From the NCBI RefSeq assembly GCF_030908545.1, contig NZ_CP133083.1, positions 558,001-622,000 of the forward strand: DNA of 64,000 bases, in the 5' to 3' direction. Below the pieces are notes generated by a model. That model had not been told where the DNA came from. It ran no database searches and worked only from the letters and a program-made list of their open reading frames with translations. A program made the position numbers and the translations under genes. The stretch's first letter is position 1. Each line of letters begins with the position of its first letter. Of the stretch, positions 53,922 through 62,542 are shown in pieces. The stretch is from Nitrosomonas sp. sh817 (lineage in GTDB: Bacteria; Pseudomonadota; Gammaproteobacteria; Burkholderiales; Nitrosomonadaceae).

Positions 53922-56032
53922 GCGATGCGCTCCCAGATCGTGACTTCCGCCAGCGTGTGCTGGAATTTGCGCTTGGTTTCGCGGATTACGAACGGCACCG
54001 CCTGCGGGCCTTGGATCAGGCGGAAATGCTTGCCGAGCATTTCTTTCAAGCCGTCGAGCGTGGTGAAATTCTCGCCGTCGCGCTTGAAGCCGCCGATCCA
54101 TGCTTCTTTTTTGGTGTGTTCGGTGAGCCAGGTATACGGCGACGTGATCATCAACAATCCGCCCGGATTGATGCGGGTGTGAATGCTGTTGAGCAATTTG
54201 GCCGGATCGTACAGGCGGTCGATCAAATTGGCGGCAAGAATCAGGTCGTAACCGGTGAAAATCGGCTTCAGGTTACAAGCGTCGCCCTGGAAGAATTCGA
54301 CCTTGTGCTTGACGTGATCGAGTCCCAGGTTGCTCAGCGTGCGTTCCTTGTACGACACCAATTCGCCTTCGTCGGTCAGGGTATAGCGCAAAATGCCTTG
54401 TTGCACGAGTTGTACGCCTTGGCCGATGAAGCGCGCGGAAAAATCGATGCCGGTGACGTGATCGAATACTGTTGCTAACTCGAAAGTCGAACGGCCGGAG
54501 GCACAGCCCAAGTCCAGTGCGGTGCGTTTAGGCCGGTCGCCCATCGCGGCGATGGCAATTTCCGCCAGAGCTTTGGAGAAATTCGGCACGTCGAAGTAGG
54601 TGTCGCCGTAGTGAAACTCGGCGTATTCCGAAAGCAATTTATCGGTTTCATAATTCGATGTCGGCAATGTCGCCGGTGCGTCCGACACCACATAGCGGAA
54701 ACCGGCATGTTGAAAGAAATGCCGGCGGAACGCATAGCGCGAGCTGCGAATCGATTCGTTGCCGCAAGCGATCCATGAACCGCCTTTGATCAGGTTGTGC
54801 TGATTGTCGAACGTTGGCGTGGTGAAGTCGTCGTACAGCGGGTGCACGTCGAAACCTTCGAACGGGTACGTTGGCGTTTCGGTCCACTGCCAGACGTTGC
54901 CGACGATGTCGAAAAACTCGCCGTGCGCAAATTCGGTGACTGGACAGCTCGACGCGTAATAATCCAGATGGAGATTGCCAGCCGCCTTGCGGTCGTGCGG
55001 TACTTCGCTGAGACAGGCAACATCGTACAGCCGGTACCATTCGTCCTCGGTCGGCAACCGCACCGGTTGTTTCGTCGTTGCGGCTTTCCAGTTACAGAAT
55101 GCTTTGGCTTCGTGGTAATTGACTTCCACCGGCCAATCCCACGGCATCGGCACTTCCTCGGTCATTAAGCGCAAGTACCAATCGCTGCCTTTTTTAACCC
55201 AAAACGTAGGGTGCTCGGCTTGGGTGAATTTTTGCCACGAACGGCCTTCTTCTTGCCAGTAACTGCCGGTGCGGTAGCCGCCGGCTTCAACGAAAGCCAA
55301 AAACTCCTGATTGCTGACCAGATATTTGCTGGCTTGGAAAGCGGCGATGTCCGCGCTGTGCAGGCCGTATTCGTTATCCCAACCGTAATGCTGTTGATTG
55401 GTTTTGGTTTTATGCAGCGTGATTGATCCGGCGGCAACATTAATCAGTGAATTCTGCGGCGCCGCGCCGGATGTGCGGCACGGTTGCCAATTCGGGTGCG
55501 GTTGCACGAAATGCAGCGCATGCTGGCGGATCAGCACCGACGATGTTTCCAGGTGAATGCGTTCATGCTCGACGCCCATTACAATCGGCCACCACGGGCT
55601 TTCCCAGGTGATCGGCAGGCTTAGCGGTAGCGTGGAAATGAGGTTGTCGACTATCGCGCGCATGGTTTTGCGGTACGCGCGCACTTCGTCGACGGTCGGC
55701 CAGTCGTAGTGCGTGCTGTCGAGATCGTCCCAGCTCATTTCGTCGACGCCGACGGCGAAAATCGATTCCAATCGCGGGTTGATGCGTTCGGTAATCAGTC
55801 CGGCGAGAATCAGCTTGTTGACGAAGAACGTCGCGGTATGACCCAAATAAAAAATCAGCGGATGGCGCAATGAGATCGGTTTCTTGTAATACGCTTCGTC
55901 GGTGCGCAGTGTTTCGAAAAGTTGCTCGTAACGATCCAGCGTGGTGTGGAAATAACTGCGGATTTCTTCACGTTTCAGGTTGATGTCGTCGCCATCGAGC
56001 AGAGGTGTTCTTTGGAATAAAAGTTGTGGCAT
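53918..56032 (-). CDS. ovoA: 5-histidylcysteine sulfoxide synthase/methyltransferase OvoA
   Basis: 704 residues in three parts. A DinB-like N-terminal domain carries the iron site VEHERIHLETS, with His156, His160 and Glu162. A formylglycine-generating-enzyme-type domain (about 200-460) holds VRLPTEDEWYRL and FDIVGNVWQWTETPTYP. A C-terminal methyltransferase begins near 500 with ALDLGCASGRSTFELA. This fusion defines OvoA, which oxidatively joins cysteine to histidine and finally N-methylates the product to ovothiol A. The downstream ovoB overlaps by 4 bp, completing the pathway. The promoter should lie in 56033-56242, shared with the divergent glycosyltransferase gene. Confidence 0.93.
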   Translation of the reverse strand: MPQLLFQRTPLLDGDDINLKREEIRSYFHTTLDRYEQLFETLRTDEAYYKKPISLRHPLIFYLGHTATFFVNKLILAGLITERINPRLESIFAVGVDEMSWDDLDSTHYDWPTVDEVRAYRKTMRAIVDNLISTLPLSLPITWESPWWPIVMGVEHERIHLETSSVLIRQHALHFVQPHPNWQPCRTSGAAPQNSLINVAAGSITLHKTKTNQQHYGWDNEYGLHSADIAAFQASKYLVSNQEFLAFVEAGGYRTGSYWQEEGRSWQKFTQAEHPTFWVKKGSDWYLRLMTEEVPMPWDWPVEVNYHEAKAFCNWKAATTKQPVRLPTEDEWYRLYDVACLSEVPHDRKAAGNLHLDYYASSCPVTEFAHGEFFDIVGNVWQWTETPTYPFEGFDVHPLYDDFTTPTFDNQHNLIKGGSWIACGNESIRSSRYAFRRHFFQHAGFRYVVSDAPATLPTSNYETDKLLSEYAEFHYGDTYFDVPNFSKALAEIAIAAMGDRPKRTALDLGCASGRSTFELATVFDHVTGIDFSARFIGQGVQLVQQGILRYTLTDEGELVSYKERTLSNLGLDHVKHKVEFFQGDACNLKPIFTGYDLILAANLIDRLYDPAKLLNSIHTRINPGGLLMITSPYTWLTEHTKKEAWIGGFKRDGENFTTLDGLKEMLGKHFRLIQGPQAVPFVIRETKRKFQHTLAEVTIWERIA

Positions 56033-56242
56033 ATTGTAATTTTTGACAGTTCTCTCATTAGTTTGACCGGTATTATAACGCCATGCACTTTTCAGGCGTT
56101 ACCAAATCGGGACAAAAGTCACTTTTACTGACCGGAATGTTATGGAATCGGTGATTAAAGTGAAAAAACCATGCTGTTTTGAAGGAAATAGGCGATGTTT
56201 AAAGTAATTAACCGTATTTTAGTTTAATGACATTTTTCTAAA

Positions 56243-56947
56243 TTGCAACAATCCATCTTGAATAAAAATACGCTTGTTTTGGTCTGCAAGCGGCCTGCGC
56301 CGGGCACCGGCAAGCAACGCTTGGCCGCGAAGCTGGGACAAGAAAAAGCGTTTCTGATTGCGGATGCGCTGCTGGCGTGCGCATTGGAGGACGCGGCTGA
56401 GTGGCCGGGGCCGGTGGTGATCGCGCCTGCCGGGGCAGCGGATGCGGATTGGGCGCGTTCGCTGCCAATCTCTCGTTCTATGGCGGTCGCGGTATTGCCG
56501 CAGGAAACGGGTAATCTCGGACAACGGTTGAACGCGTTAGATCGGACTTTGCGAATGCAAGGCATGCAACATTTATTTTTTATCGGCAGCGACGCGCCGG
56601 GCTTACTTGCAAGCGATTATGCAGCGGCGCGGGATGCATTGCAGCATGCGGATGTGGCGTTAATTCCCGCAGCCGACGGCGGCGTGGTGCTGATGGCCAA
56701 CCGCAAGCCCTGGCCGGATATGTCCGCGTTGCCCTGGAGCTCGAACCGGTTGGAGGAAGCGTTGACCGGACTTTGCCGCCGGGCCGGACATTCGGTAAGC
56801 GCGGTTGGGCATGGCTGCGACGTGGATGAATGGCGCGACGTGGTGAAGCTGGTGGCCTTGCTGCAGCGCGATCCGCGGCCTGCGCGGCGGGCATTGCTGC
56901 AAATAGTCAGCTGCATTCTTTCAGAAGCGGACGTGCAGGATGCCTGA
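56243..56947 (+). CDS. DUF2064/TIGR04282-type glycosyltransferase
   Basis: 234 residues if TTG 56243 is used; a second TTG at 56258 gives a more usual N-terminus (KNTLVLVCKRPAPGTGKQRL). GT-A fold features are the KRPAPGTGKQRL nucleotide site, FFIGSDAPGL and AADGGVVLM. This family is annotated in arsenosugar biosynthesis when next to TIGR04283 and ArsM genes, as here. The sugar donor is unknown. Its end overlaps the next gene by 8 bp, so they are translationally coupled. Confidence 0.8.
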   Translation: MQQSILNKNTLVLVCKRPAPGTGKQRLAAKLGQEKAFLIADALLACALEDAAEWPGPVVIAPAGAADADWARSLPISRSMAVAVLPQETGNLGQRLNALDRTLRMQGMQHLFFIGSDAPGLLASDYAAARDALQHADVALIPAADGGVVLMANRKPWPDMSALPWSSNRLEEALTGLCRRAGHSVSAVGHGCDVDEWRDVVKLVALLQRDPRPARRALLQIVSCILSEADVQDA

Positions 56948-57629
56948 TTTCAGCATCGTGATACCGTGCTATCGCGATGAAGCGCCATTGGTGCGTTTGC
57001 TGGAACAGTTGCGGCGATTGCCGCATCAACCTCGCGAAATCATCGTCGTCGACGCGGCGGACAGCCGCCATTGCGCAGAGCTTTGCGAACAATCGGCGGC
57101 TACTCGACTGACCGGTGAACCGTGCCGTGGCCGGCAGCTTGGCATCGGCGCGGTGCAAGCCCGGGGCGATGTACTATGGTTTCTGCATGCCGATGCGCAA
57201 CTAGCAGCGGATCCGTTGCCGGTGATGGCTGCGGCGATTCAACGCGGCGCGATCGGTGGTTATTTCCGGTTCCGTTTTGCCGCGCCGCGGGCATGGCCGG
57301 CGGCGATTCTGGAACCGGCCATCACGTTGCGTTGCCGTTTGGGCGTACCCTATGGCGATCAGGGAATTTTCATGCAGCGGATGGTTTATCATCAAGCTGG
57401 CGGCCATGCGCCCTGGCCGTTGTTCGAAGAAGTGCCTTTAGTGAAAGCAGCGCGGCGTTTGGGGCGATTTGTAGCGTTGCCGGAGCCGATTTTTGTCGAT
57501 TCGCGCCGTTGGCAACGCGACGGCTGGTGGCGGCGCAGTTTGAAAAATCGCTGGCTGGCATTGAGATTCATGAGCGGTGCGGCGCCGCAGGATTTGGCCG
57601 CACGTTACCATTCTAAAAATGGTTCGTGA
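56940..57629 (+). CDS. TIGR04283-type family 2 glycosyltransferase
   Basis: 229 residues. Family 2 motifs: FSIVIPCYRDEAPLVRLLE at the start, IIVVDAADS, WFLHADAQL with the DxD-like acid pair, and VPYGDQGIFM. The family is linked by annotation to arsenosugar synthesis; the ArsM-like gene 186 bp on supports this. It overlaps the preceding glycosyltransferase gene. A MITE begins 11 bp after its stop. Confidence 0.85.
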   Translation: MPDFSIVIPCYRDEAPLVRLLEQLRRLPHQPREIIVVDAADSRHCAELCEQSAATRLTGEPCRGRQLGIGAVQARGDVLWFLHADAQLAADPLPVMAAAIQRGAIGGYFRFRFAAPRAWPAAILEPAITLRCRLGVPYGDQGIFMQRMVYHQAGGHAPWPLFEEVPLVKAARRLGRFVALPEPIFVDSRRWQRDGWWRRSLKNRWLALRFMSGAAPQDLAARYHSKNGS

Positions 57630-57639
57630 ATGACATAAT

Positions 57640-57780
57640 GAGACCTTTGCACGGTTACTACGCGGCACGATAATTGCGTTAAAGATTCGCGAAAAATGCT
57701 CATTTACCTCGTGTAAACTCCGCTTTTTCGCAAATTTTTGCCTTATTCTCGTACCGCTCATGACACCGTGCAAAGGTCTC
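57640..57780. mobile_element. 141 bp MITE-like element, copy 2
   Basis: Terminal inverted repeats GAGACCTTTGCACGG and CCGTGCAAAGGTCTC are perfect over 15 bp. Flanking ATAAT (57635-57639 and 57781-57785) is a 5 bp target duplication. It is the reverse complement of copy 1, with about 10% divergence. It separates the two glycosyltransferase genes from arsM and could add a promoter or terminator. Confidence 0.88.
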
Positions 57781-57815
57781 ATAATGATGAAAAATTCTCG
57801 ATTGAAAGGATCACC

Positions 57816-58862
57816 ATGCAAGAAGCGGTGCAAAAATATTACGGTGAAACGCTGACAAACAGCCAGGATTTACAGACCAATGCGTGTTGCACCGATGCTG
57901 CGCTGCCGCATTTTGTTAAACCGTTGCTGGCGCGGGTGCATGCCGAAGTGCTAGCGCGTTATTACGGTTGCGGCTTGGTGCTGCCGGAGCTCCTCGAGGG
58001 ATTGACGATCCTTGACTTGGGCTGCGGCGCGGGGCGCGATGTCTACGTGCTGTCGCAACTGGTTGGCGAAAAGGGGCAAGTGATCGGCGTGGATATGACC
58101 GAAGAGCAACTCGCGGTTGCACGCCGGCACGAGAAATACCATCAAACAGCATTCGGTTACAAGCGTGGGAATGTGCGTTTTCTGCACGGCGATATCGCGC
58201 GCTTGGACGAGCTTGAACTGGCCGATGCCAGCGTGGATTTGATCGTATCGAATTGCGTCATCAATCTGGCGCCGGATAAAGCGGCGGTATTGCGCGAAGC
58301 GTTCCGCGTACTGAAGCCGGGCGGTGAATTATATTTTTCCGATGTTTACAGCGACCGGCGCATTCCGGCGGATTTGATGCGCGACCCGGTGTTGTACGGC
58401 GAGTGTCTGAGCGGCGCGTTGTATTGGAACGATTTTTTACAGCTGGCGCGCAACAGCGGTTTCACCGATCCGCGCCTGGTCGATGACCGTCCGGTTACGA
58501 TCGATAATCCGGCGTTGACGGAGAAAACCGGCAATATCCGCTTTTACTCGGCGACTTACCGGCTGTTTAAACTGCCGGGTCTGGAATTGGCCTGCGAAGA
58601 TCACGGGCAATCCGTGGTGTATCGCGGCACCATCCCGCACCATGCGCATGCTTTCCGGCTGGATAAGCATCATTTCATCGAAACCGGCAGACAATTCCCG
58701 GTTTGCGGCAATACCTGGCGCATGTTGCACGATACGCGATTTATCCGGCATTTTGATTTTTACGGTGATTTTGACCGGCATTTCGGTATTTTTCCCGGCT
58801 GCGGCATGGGTATGCCGTTCGCCGAAGCTGCGGCGGAGCAACAGCAAGGCGGGTGCTGTTGA
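57816..58862 (+). CDS. arsM: ArsM-like arsenite/arsenosugar methyltransferase
   Basis: 348 residues from ATG 57816 (AAAGGA upstream). The N-terminal pair Cys24-Cys25 (TNACCTDAA), the SAM site ILDLGCGAGRDVYVLS, Cys in SNCVINLAPDKAAVL and a C-terminal GCC supply thiols that can bind trivalent arsenic. A region after residue 240 is specific to this subgroup. With SAM it would methylate arsenite. In arsenosugar clusters the same enzyme supplies a dimethylarsenic precursor. Context (two glycosyltransferases before, radical SAM after) favours that role. Its promoter may lie within or just after the MITE. Confidence 0.85.
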   Translation: MQEAVQKYYGETLTNSQDLQTNACCTDAALPHFVKPLLARVHAEVLARYYGCGLVLPELLEGLTILDLGCGAGRDVYVLSQLVGEKGQVIGVDMTEEQLAVARRHEKYHQTAFGYKRGNVRFLHGDIARLDELELADASVDLIVSNCVINLAPDKAAVLREAFRVLKPGGELYFSDVYSDRRIPADLMRDPVLYGECLSGALYWNDFLQLARNSGFTDPRLVDDRPVTIDNPALTEKTGNIRFYSATYRLFKLPGLELACEDHGQSVVYRGTIPHHAHAFRLDKHHFIETGRQFPVCGNTWRMLHDTRFIRHFDFYGDFDRHFGIFPGCGMGMPFAEAAAEQQQGGCC

Positions 58863-58864
58863 GT

Positions 58865-59812
58865 ATGGAAGCGGCAGGGTTACCCGTTGGCGGCGGTCAG
58901 CAATCGCGATCCAAGCATTGGTATGTGACGGCGGATGATAAGCCGCGCGGCTTTATCCGTGCACATGCACTGGAAGAATTGTGGTTTCATACCGGCACGG
59001 CCTGTAATTTGTCGTGTCCGTTTTGCCTGGAAGGCTCCAAGCCTGGCGATGGCCGTTTGCAATTGATGCGTTTTGACGATGCCAAGCCTTATATCGATGA
59101 AGCGTTGACACTGGGTATCAAGCAATTTTCCTTTACCGGCGGCGAACCGTTTGTAAACAAAGATTTGATTCATATTCTGGATTATGCGTTGCAGCATCGG
59201 CCCTGCATGGTATTGACCAACGCCACCGAGCCCTTGATGAAGCGCCTGCCGCAATTGCGCGCTTTGCTCGAACATCCGCAGCCGTTGCATTTCCGTATCA
59301 GTCTCGATCATTTTTTAGCGGAAGAGCATGACAAAAATCGCGGAGCAGGCATGTTTGCACTGGCGCTGGAAGGGCTGAAGGCATTACATGCGATGGGCTT
59401 CGGCGTTTCCGTCGCCAGCCAGAAAATTGCCGGAATGTCGCCTGGCAAAGCCGCGCAATGCTTTGCGGAAGTGTTCCGTAATGCCGGTTTGCCGGCGGAT
59501 CTGCCGCGCATCGTGTTTCCCGAGTTTTATCCGCCGGGTATTACCGTAGCCGCGCCGCAGATCACGCAAAGCTGCATGACTGACTACCAGACTGAAAAAA
59601 CGCGCCGCGGATTTATGTGCGCATTCAGCCGCATGGTGGTGAAAAGCGAAGGGAAATGCCTAGTGTATGCCTGCACCCTGGTCGATGACGACCCCGACTA
59701 CGCGCTCGGAGGAACTCTGGCGGAGAGCTTGCAAGTATCGGTCAGCATGAAACATCACCGTTGCTATAGTTGCTTTCAATATGGCGCGACTTGCAGTGAA
59801 ATGAAGCGCTAA
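58865..59812 (+). CDS. Radical SAM protein of the arsenic cluster
   Basis: 315 residues from ATG 58865; earlier in-frame GTG/TTG codons overlap the arsM end. The cluster motif is CNLSCPFC (Cys47, Cys51, Cys54), followed by FTGGEPFVNKDL. Seven further Cys lie in the C-terminal half (SCMTD, RGFMCAFS, GKCLVYACTL, HRCYSCFQYGATC), enough for auxiliary Fe-S clusters. Canonical ArsS (TIGR04167) has a different N-terminus, so this is a separate group, possibly doing the same adenosyl transfer to arsenic. Adjacent to and coupled with arsM. The exact substrate is unknown. Confidence 0.8.
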   Translation: MEAAGLPVGGGQQSRSKHWYVTADDKPRGFIRAHALEELWFHTGTACNLSCPFCLEGSKPGDGRLQLMRFDDAKPYIDEALTLGIKQFSFTGGEPFVNKDLIHILDYALQHRPCMVLTNATEPLMKRLPQLRALLEHPQPLHFRISLDHFLAEEHDKNRGAGMFALALEGLKALHAMGFGVSVASQKIAGMSPGKAAQCFAEVFRNAGLPADLPRIVFPEFYPPGITVAAPQITQSCMTDYQTEKTRRGFMCAFSRMVVKSEGKCLVYACTLVDDDPDYALGGTLAESLQVSVSMKHHRCYSCFQYGATCSEMKR

Positions 59813-59815
59813 ATG

Positions 59816-59854
59816 AAAATGCCAGCGATAGCCGTTTGGCTTTGCTGGCATTTT
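59816..59854. terminator. Bidirectional intrinsic terminator
   Basis: AAAATGCCAGC and GCTGGCATTTT form an 11 bp stem with a 17 nt loop. A-run and T-run sides allow termination on both strands between the radical SAM and chemoreceptor genes. Confidence 0.85.
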
Positions 59855-59921
59855 GTACTCCTGAATGCGGCGGCGCTTGAAGTTAGACGCCGCCGGATCT
59901 ACTGATTGCGATTACAGGCGG

Positions 59922-61643
59922 TTAAAATTCCTCCCAATCTTCGCCGGTGCCGGTCGCGGCTTTACGAGGTTTTGCAGGTGCGGCTGCAAGTGCAATTGCT
60001 GCCGGTGCTTTTTTGGTTGCCGGTCCGCGGTTAGGCAGTTTGGCAATATTCGCAGCGTGATTGCTTCTTTTTACCGGTGCGATCGTTGCCGCATGACTAT
60101 TCGCCAGTTTGAAGGTGCTGACCGCATGTGTTAGCGCCTGCGCCTGTTCTTGCATCGATTCTGCGGCAGCGGCCGCTTCTTCAACCAGCGCGGCATTTTG
60201 TTGCGTGACTTCGTCCATCTGCGTGACCGCTTGATTGACTTGCTCGATACCGGAACTTTGTTCTTGCGATGCCGCCGATATTTCACTCATGATGTCAGTA
60301 ACACGCTTGACGGCGGTGACGATTTCCTCCATGGTGGTTCCCGCTTCGTCGACCAGCCGCGATCCTTCGTCGACCTTGCTGACCGAATCGCTGATCAATT
60401 CCTTGATTTCTTTCGCCGCAGCGGCTGATCGCTGCGCCAGTGTACGCACCTCGGTCGCGACTACCGCAAAGCCCCGGCCTTGCTCGCCGGCGCGCGCCGC
60501 TTCCACCGCAGCATTCAAAGCCAGGATATTGGTCTGGAAGGCAATGCCGTCGATTACGCTGATAATGTCGACGATTTTGTGCGAGCTTTCGTTGATCGAT
60601 TTCATCGTATGCACGACTTGTCCGACCACTTCACCGCCTTTCACTGCAACTTCCGACGCACCGACTGCCAATTGATTGGCTTGGCGTGCATTATCCGCGT
60701 TTTGTCTCACGGTCGATGTCAGTTCTTCCATGCTGGAGGCGGTTTCTTCCAGGCTGGATGCTTGTTCTTCCGTGCGTTGACTCAAATCCGAGTTACCCGA
60801 AGCGATTTCGCCCGATGCGGTTACGATCTGATCCGTTCCCGAACGAACCTTGCCTACCAGATCGATTAAGTTGTCATTCATTTCTTTCAGCGCTTGCAGC
60901 AAACGGCCCGTTGACGATTTGGTCGAGGTCACGACAATGTTTGAAGTCAGATCGCCGGCAGCTACTTTATGCGCAATCTCGATCGCTTCGTCCAGCGGTG
61001 CGACGATTGAGCGCAACAACAGGAACCCGAATGTAATTGCCAGCAGAATGCTCGCGGCTATGGCAATGATCGAGATCATCGAAATGGTTTCAAAGCTGCT
61101 TTGTGAATCGGCGTACTGATGGGAAGCCAATGTTCCTTGCAAATCCAACAATGCGAATACCGTATCACGCAACGCATTGAATTTTGGCGTGGTATCGGTT
61201 TCCAGATTTTTTGCGGCTGCTTCAAATTCTCCGGCGATGGCGAGCTGAAACGTTTTATTCATCGACTGAACGTATTGCACATGCTGTTCGCCTTTTACTT
61301 TTGTCAGGGCTTCCTCTTCCGGCAGTAAGCTGGTGGCCAGGTATTTCGCCCAGACACTTTCGTTTTGTTTTACCAGTTTGTTGGCTTCTTCGGCCAAAGC
61401 GCCGGCGGTCGCGCTATTGTTCGCTTGCGTTGCGATTCTGCCTTTTTCGCGGACTTGATACCACACATCGAGGATTGTGCCGAGTTGCACCGCCGGCATC
61501 ATGCGGTCTTCGTAGACCGATTGAACGGTGTGATTCGATCGATTGAATCCATATAAACCGTACGCGCCGATACTCACCATCAGTACCGATAGGATACTCA
61601 TGACCAGCATCAAGCGGAATTTAATCGATGTTTCTGTAAACAT
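59922..61643 (-). CDS. Methyl-accepting chemotaxis protein
   Basis: 573 residues. Membrane helices at about 10-32 ([20 protein letters not shown]) and about 190-212 bound a periplasmic four-helix sensor of Tar-like form. A HAMP domain follows, then the long signalling coiled coil with its hairpin tip [20 protein letters not shown]. After an Ala/Lys-rich linker the C-terminus is DWEEF, matching the xWxxF tether for CheR/CheB. It forms a ternary complex with CheW, encoded just upstream on the same strand, and CheA. The ligand is unknown. Confidence 0.93.
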   Translation of the reverse strand: MFTETSIKFRLMLVMSILSVLMVSIGAYGLYGFNRSNHTVQSVYEDRMMPAVQLGTILDVWYQVREKGRIATQANNSATAGALAEEANKLVKQNESVWAKYLATSLLPEEEALTKVKGEQHVQYVQSMNKTFQLAIAGEFEAAAKNLETDTTPKFNALRDTVFALLDLQGTLASHQYADSQSSFETISMISIIAIAASILLAITFGFLLLRSIVAPLDEAIEIAHKVAAGDLTSNIVVTSTKSSTGRLLQALKEMNDNLIDLVGKVRSGTDQIVTASGEIASGNSDLSQRTEEQASSLEETASSMEELTSTVRQNADNARQANQLAVGASEVAVKGGEVVGQVVHTMKSINESSHKIVDIISVIDGIAFQTNILALNAAVEAARAGEQGRGFAVVATEVRTLAQRSAAAAKEIKELISDSVSKVDEGSRLVDEAGTTMEEIVTAVKRVTDIMSEISAASQEQSSGIEQVNQAVTQMDEVTQQNAALVEEAAAAAESMQEQAQALTHAVSTFKLANSHAATIAPVKRSNHAANIAKLPNRGPATKKAPAAIALAAAPAKPRKAATGTGEDWEEF

Positions 61644-61679
61644 GGTTCTCTCCTCTAAAAGATTAATTTGATATGTGTT

Positions 61680-62192
61680 TTAGTTAAAATTTGATTCAAT
61701 CAAACCTATATCGCTGCTGCTCATCAATTTCTCGATGTCGATCAAAATCAACATACGCTCATCGACGGTTCCCAGTCCCATGATGTATTCGGTATCGATG
61801 ATCGAGCCCAGACCCGGCGTCGGACGGATCTGCTCGTCTTCCAGCGTGAGCACATCGGAAACGCCATCGACTACCATGCCCATCACGCGTCCGGCTACAT
61901 TCAGAATGATGACTACCGTAAATTGGTCGTATTGCGCCTGACCTAGATCGAATTTAATCCGCATATCGACGATTGGGACGATGATCCCGCGCAAGTTCAC
62001 CACCCCTTTGATAAATTCCGGTGAATTGGCAATTTGCGTGATTGCGTCATAGCCGCGGATCTCTTGCACTTTCAGAATTTCGATTCCATATTCTTCGTGC
62101 CCAAGCCGGAAAGTCAGAAATTCATTCGCGACCGGCGTGGCCACTGGGGGTTGAGGGTTAGTTGTGTTCATAGTTTGCGATTGCGGCGTCAT
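61680..62192 (-). CDS. cheW: Chemotaxis coupling protein CheW
   Basis: 170 residues. [40 protein letters not shown] and [13 protein letters not shown] are the conserved CheW blocks. It links receptors to CheA. It precedes the chemoreceptor gene by 36 bp, probably one operon. The rest of the chemotaxis cluster is not in the window. Confidence 0.93.
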   Translation of the reverse strand: MTPQSQTMNTTNPQPPVATPVANEFLTFRLGHEEYGIEILKVQEIRGYDAITQIANSPEFIKGVVNLRGIIVPIVDMRIKFDLGQAQYDQFTVVIILNVAGRVMGMVVDGVSDVLTLEDEQIRPTPGLGSIIDTEYIMGLGTVDERMLILIDIEKLMSSSDIGLIESNFN

Positions 62193-62542
62193 AGATATTT
62201 CTCCTGGCTATTTTTCAACATATCAGCTTAATAATTAACCGAAGCGTTCCGCGGAATTGTCCGGAGCTATCACCGGAGTTTTACGCGACTACCTGCCGAT
62301 GACGCATTGAAAAGGTTACATTGCGCATCAGCACGAGTGGTCGAACGATACGTTATTTGTCACGATGAAATGTTGAGAGAATGTAAACTCTTTGTGAAAA
62401 ATGGATTCAAATTCCGGCTTTTTCGATCCCGGCCTGTCTTCTTTGCTTGTCCGGTTTGTGCTGCAATGGCTTTTTTCAACGGTAGGGATCAGCCGTAGTA
62501 AGCTGAACCGGTCGGTGAAAAACCAAATGGTATGAGGTTTAT
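62193..62542. other. Intergenic region between divergent genes
   Basis: 350 bp between cheW and the TVP38-oxidoreductase gene. Promoters for both should be here. A 42-codon frame at 62370-62498 lacks a ribosome binding site and is not called. Nothing else is supported. Confidence 0.35.

Noticed and set aside
53922-54101. Extended N-terminus for the OvoB-like lyase
   Set aside because: It overlaps the OvoA methyltransferase domain for 60 codons, and the translated residues are unlike MalY/PatB proteins; the TTG at 53921 fits the family.
62370-62498. 42-codon ORF before the TVP38 fusion gene
   Set aside because: No ribosome binding site, and its composition is not distinctive.
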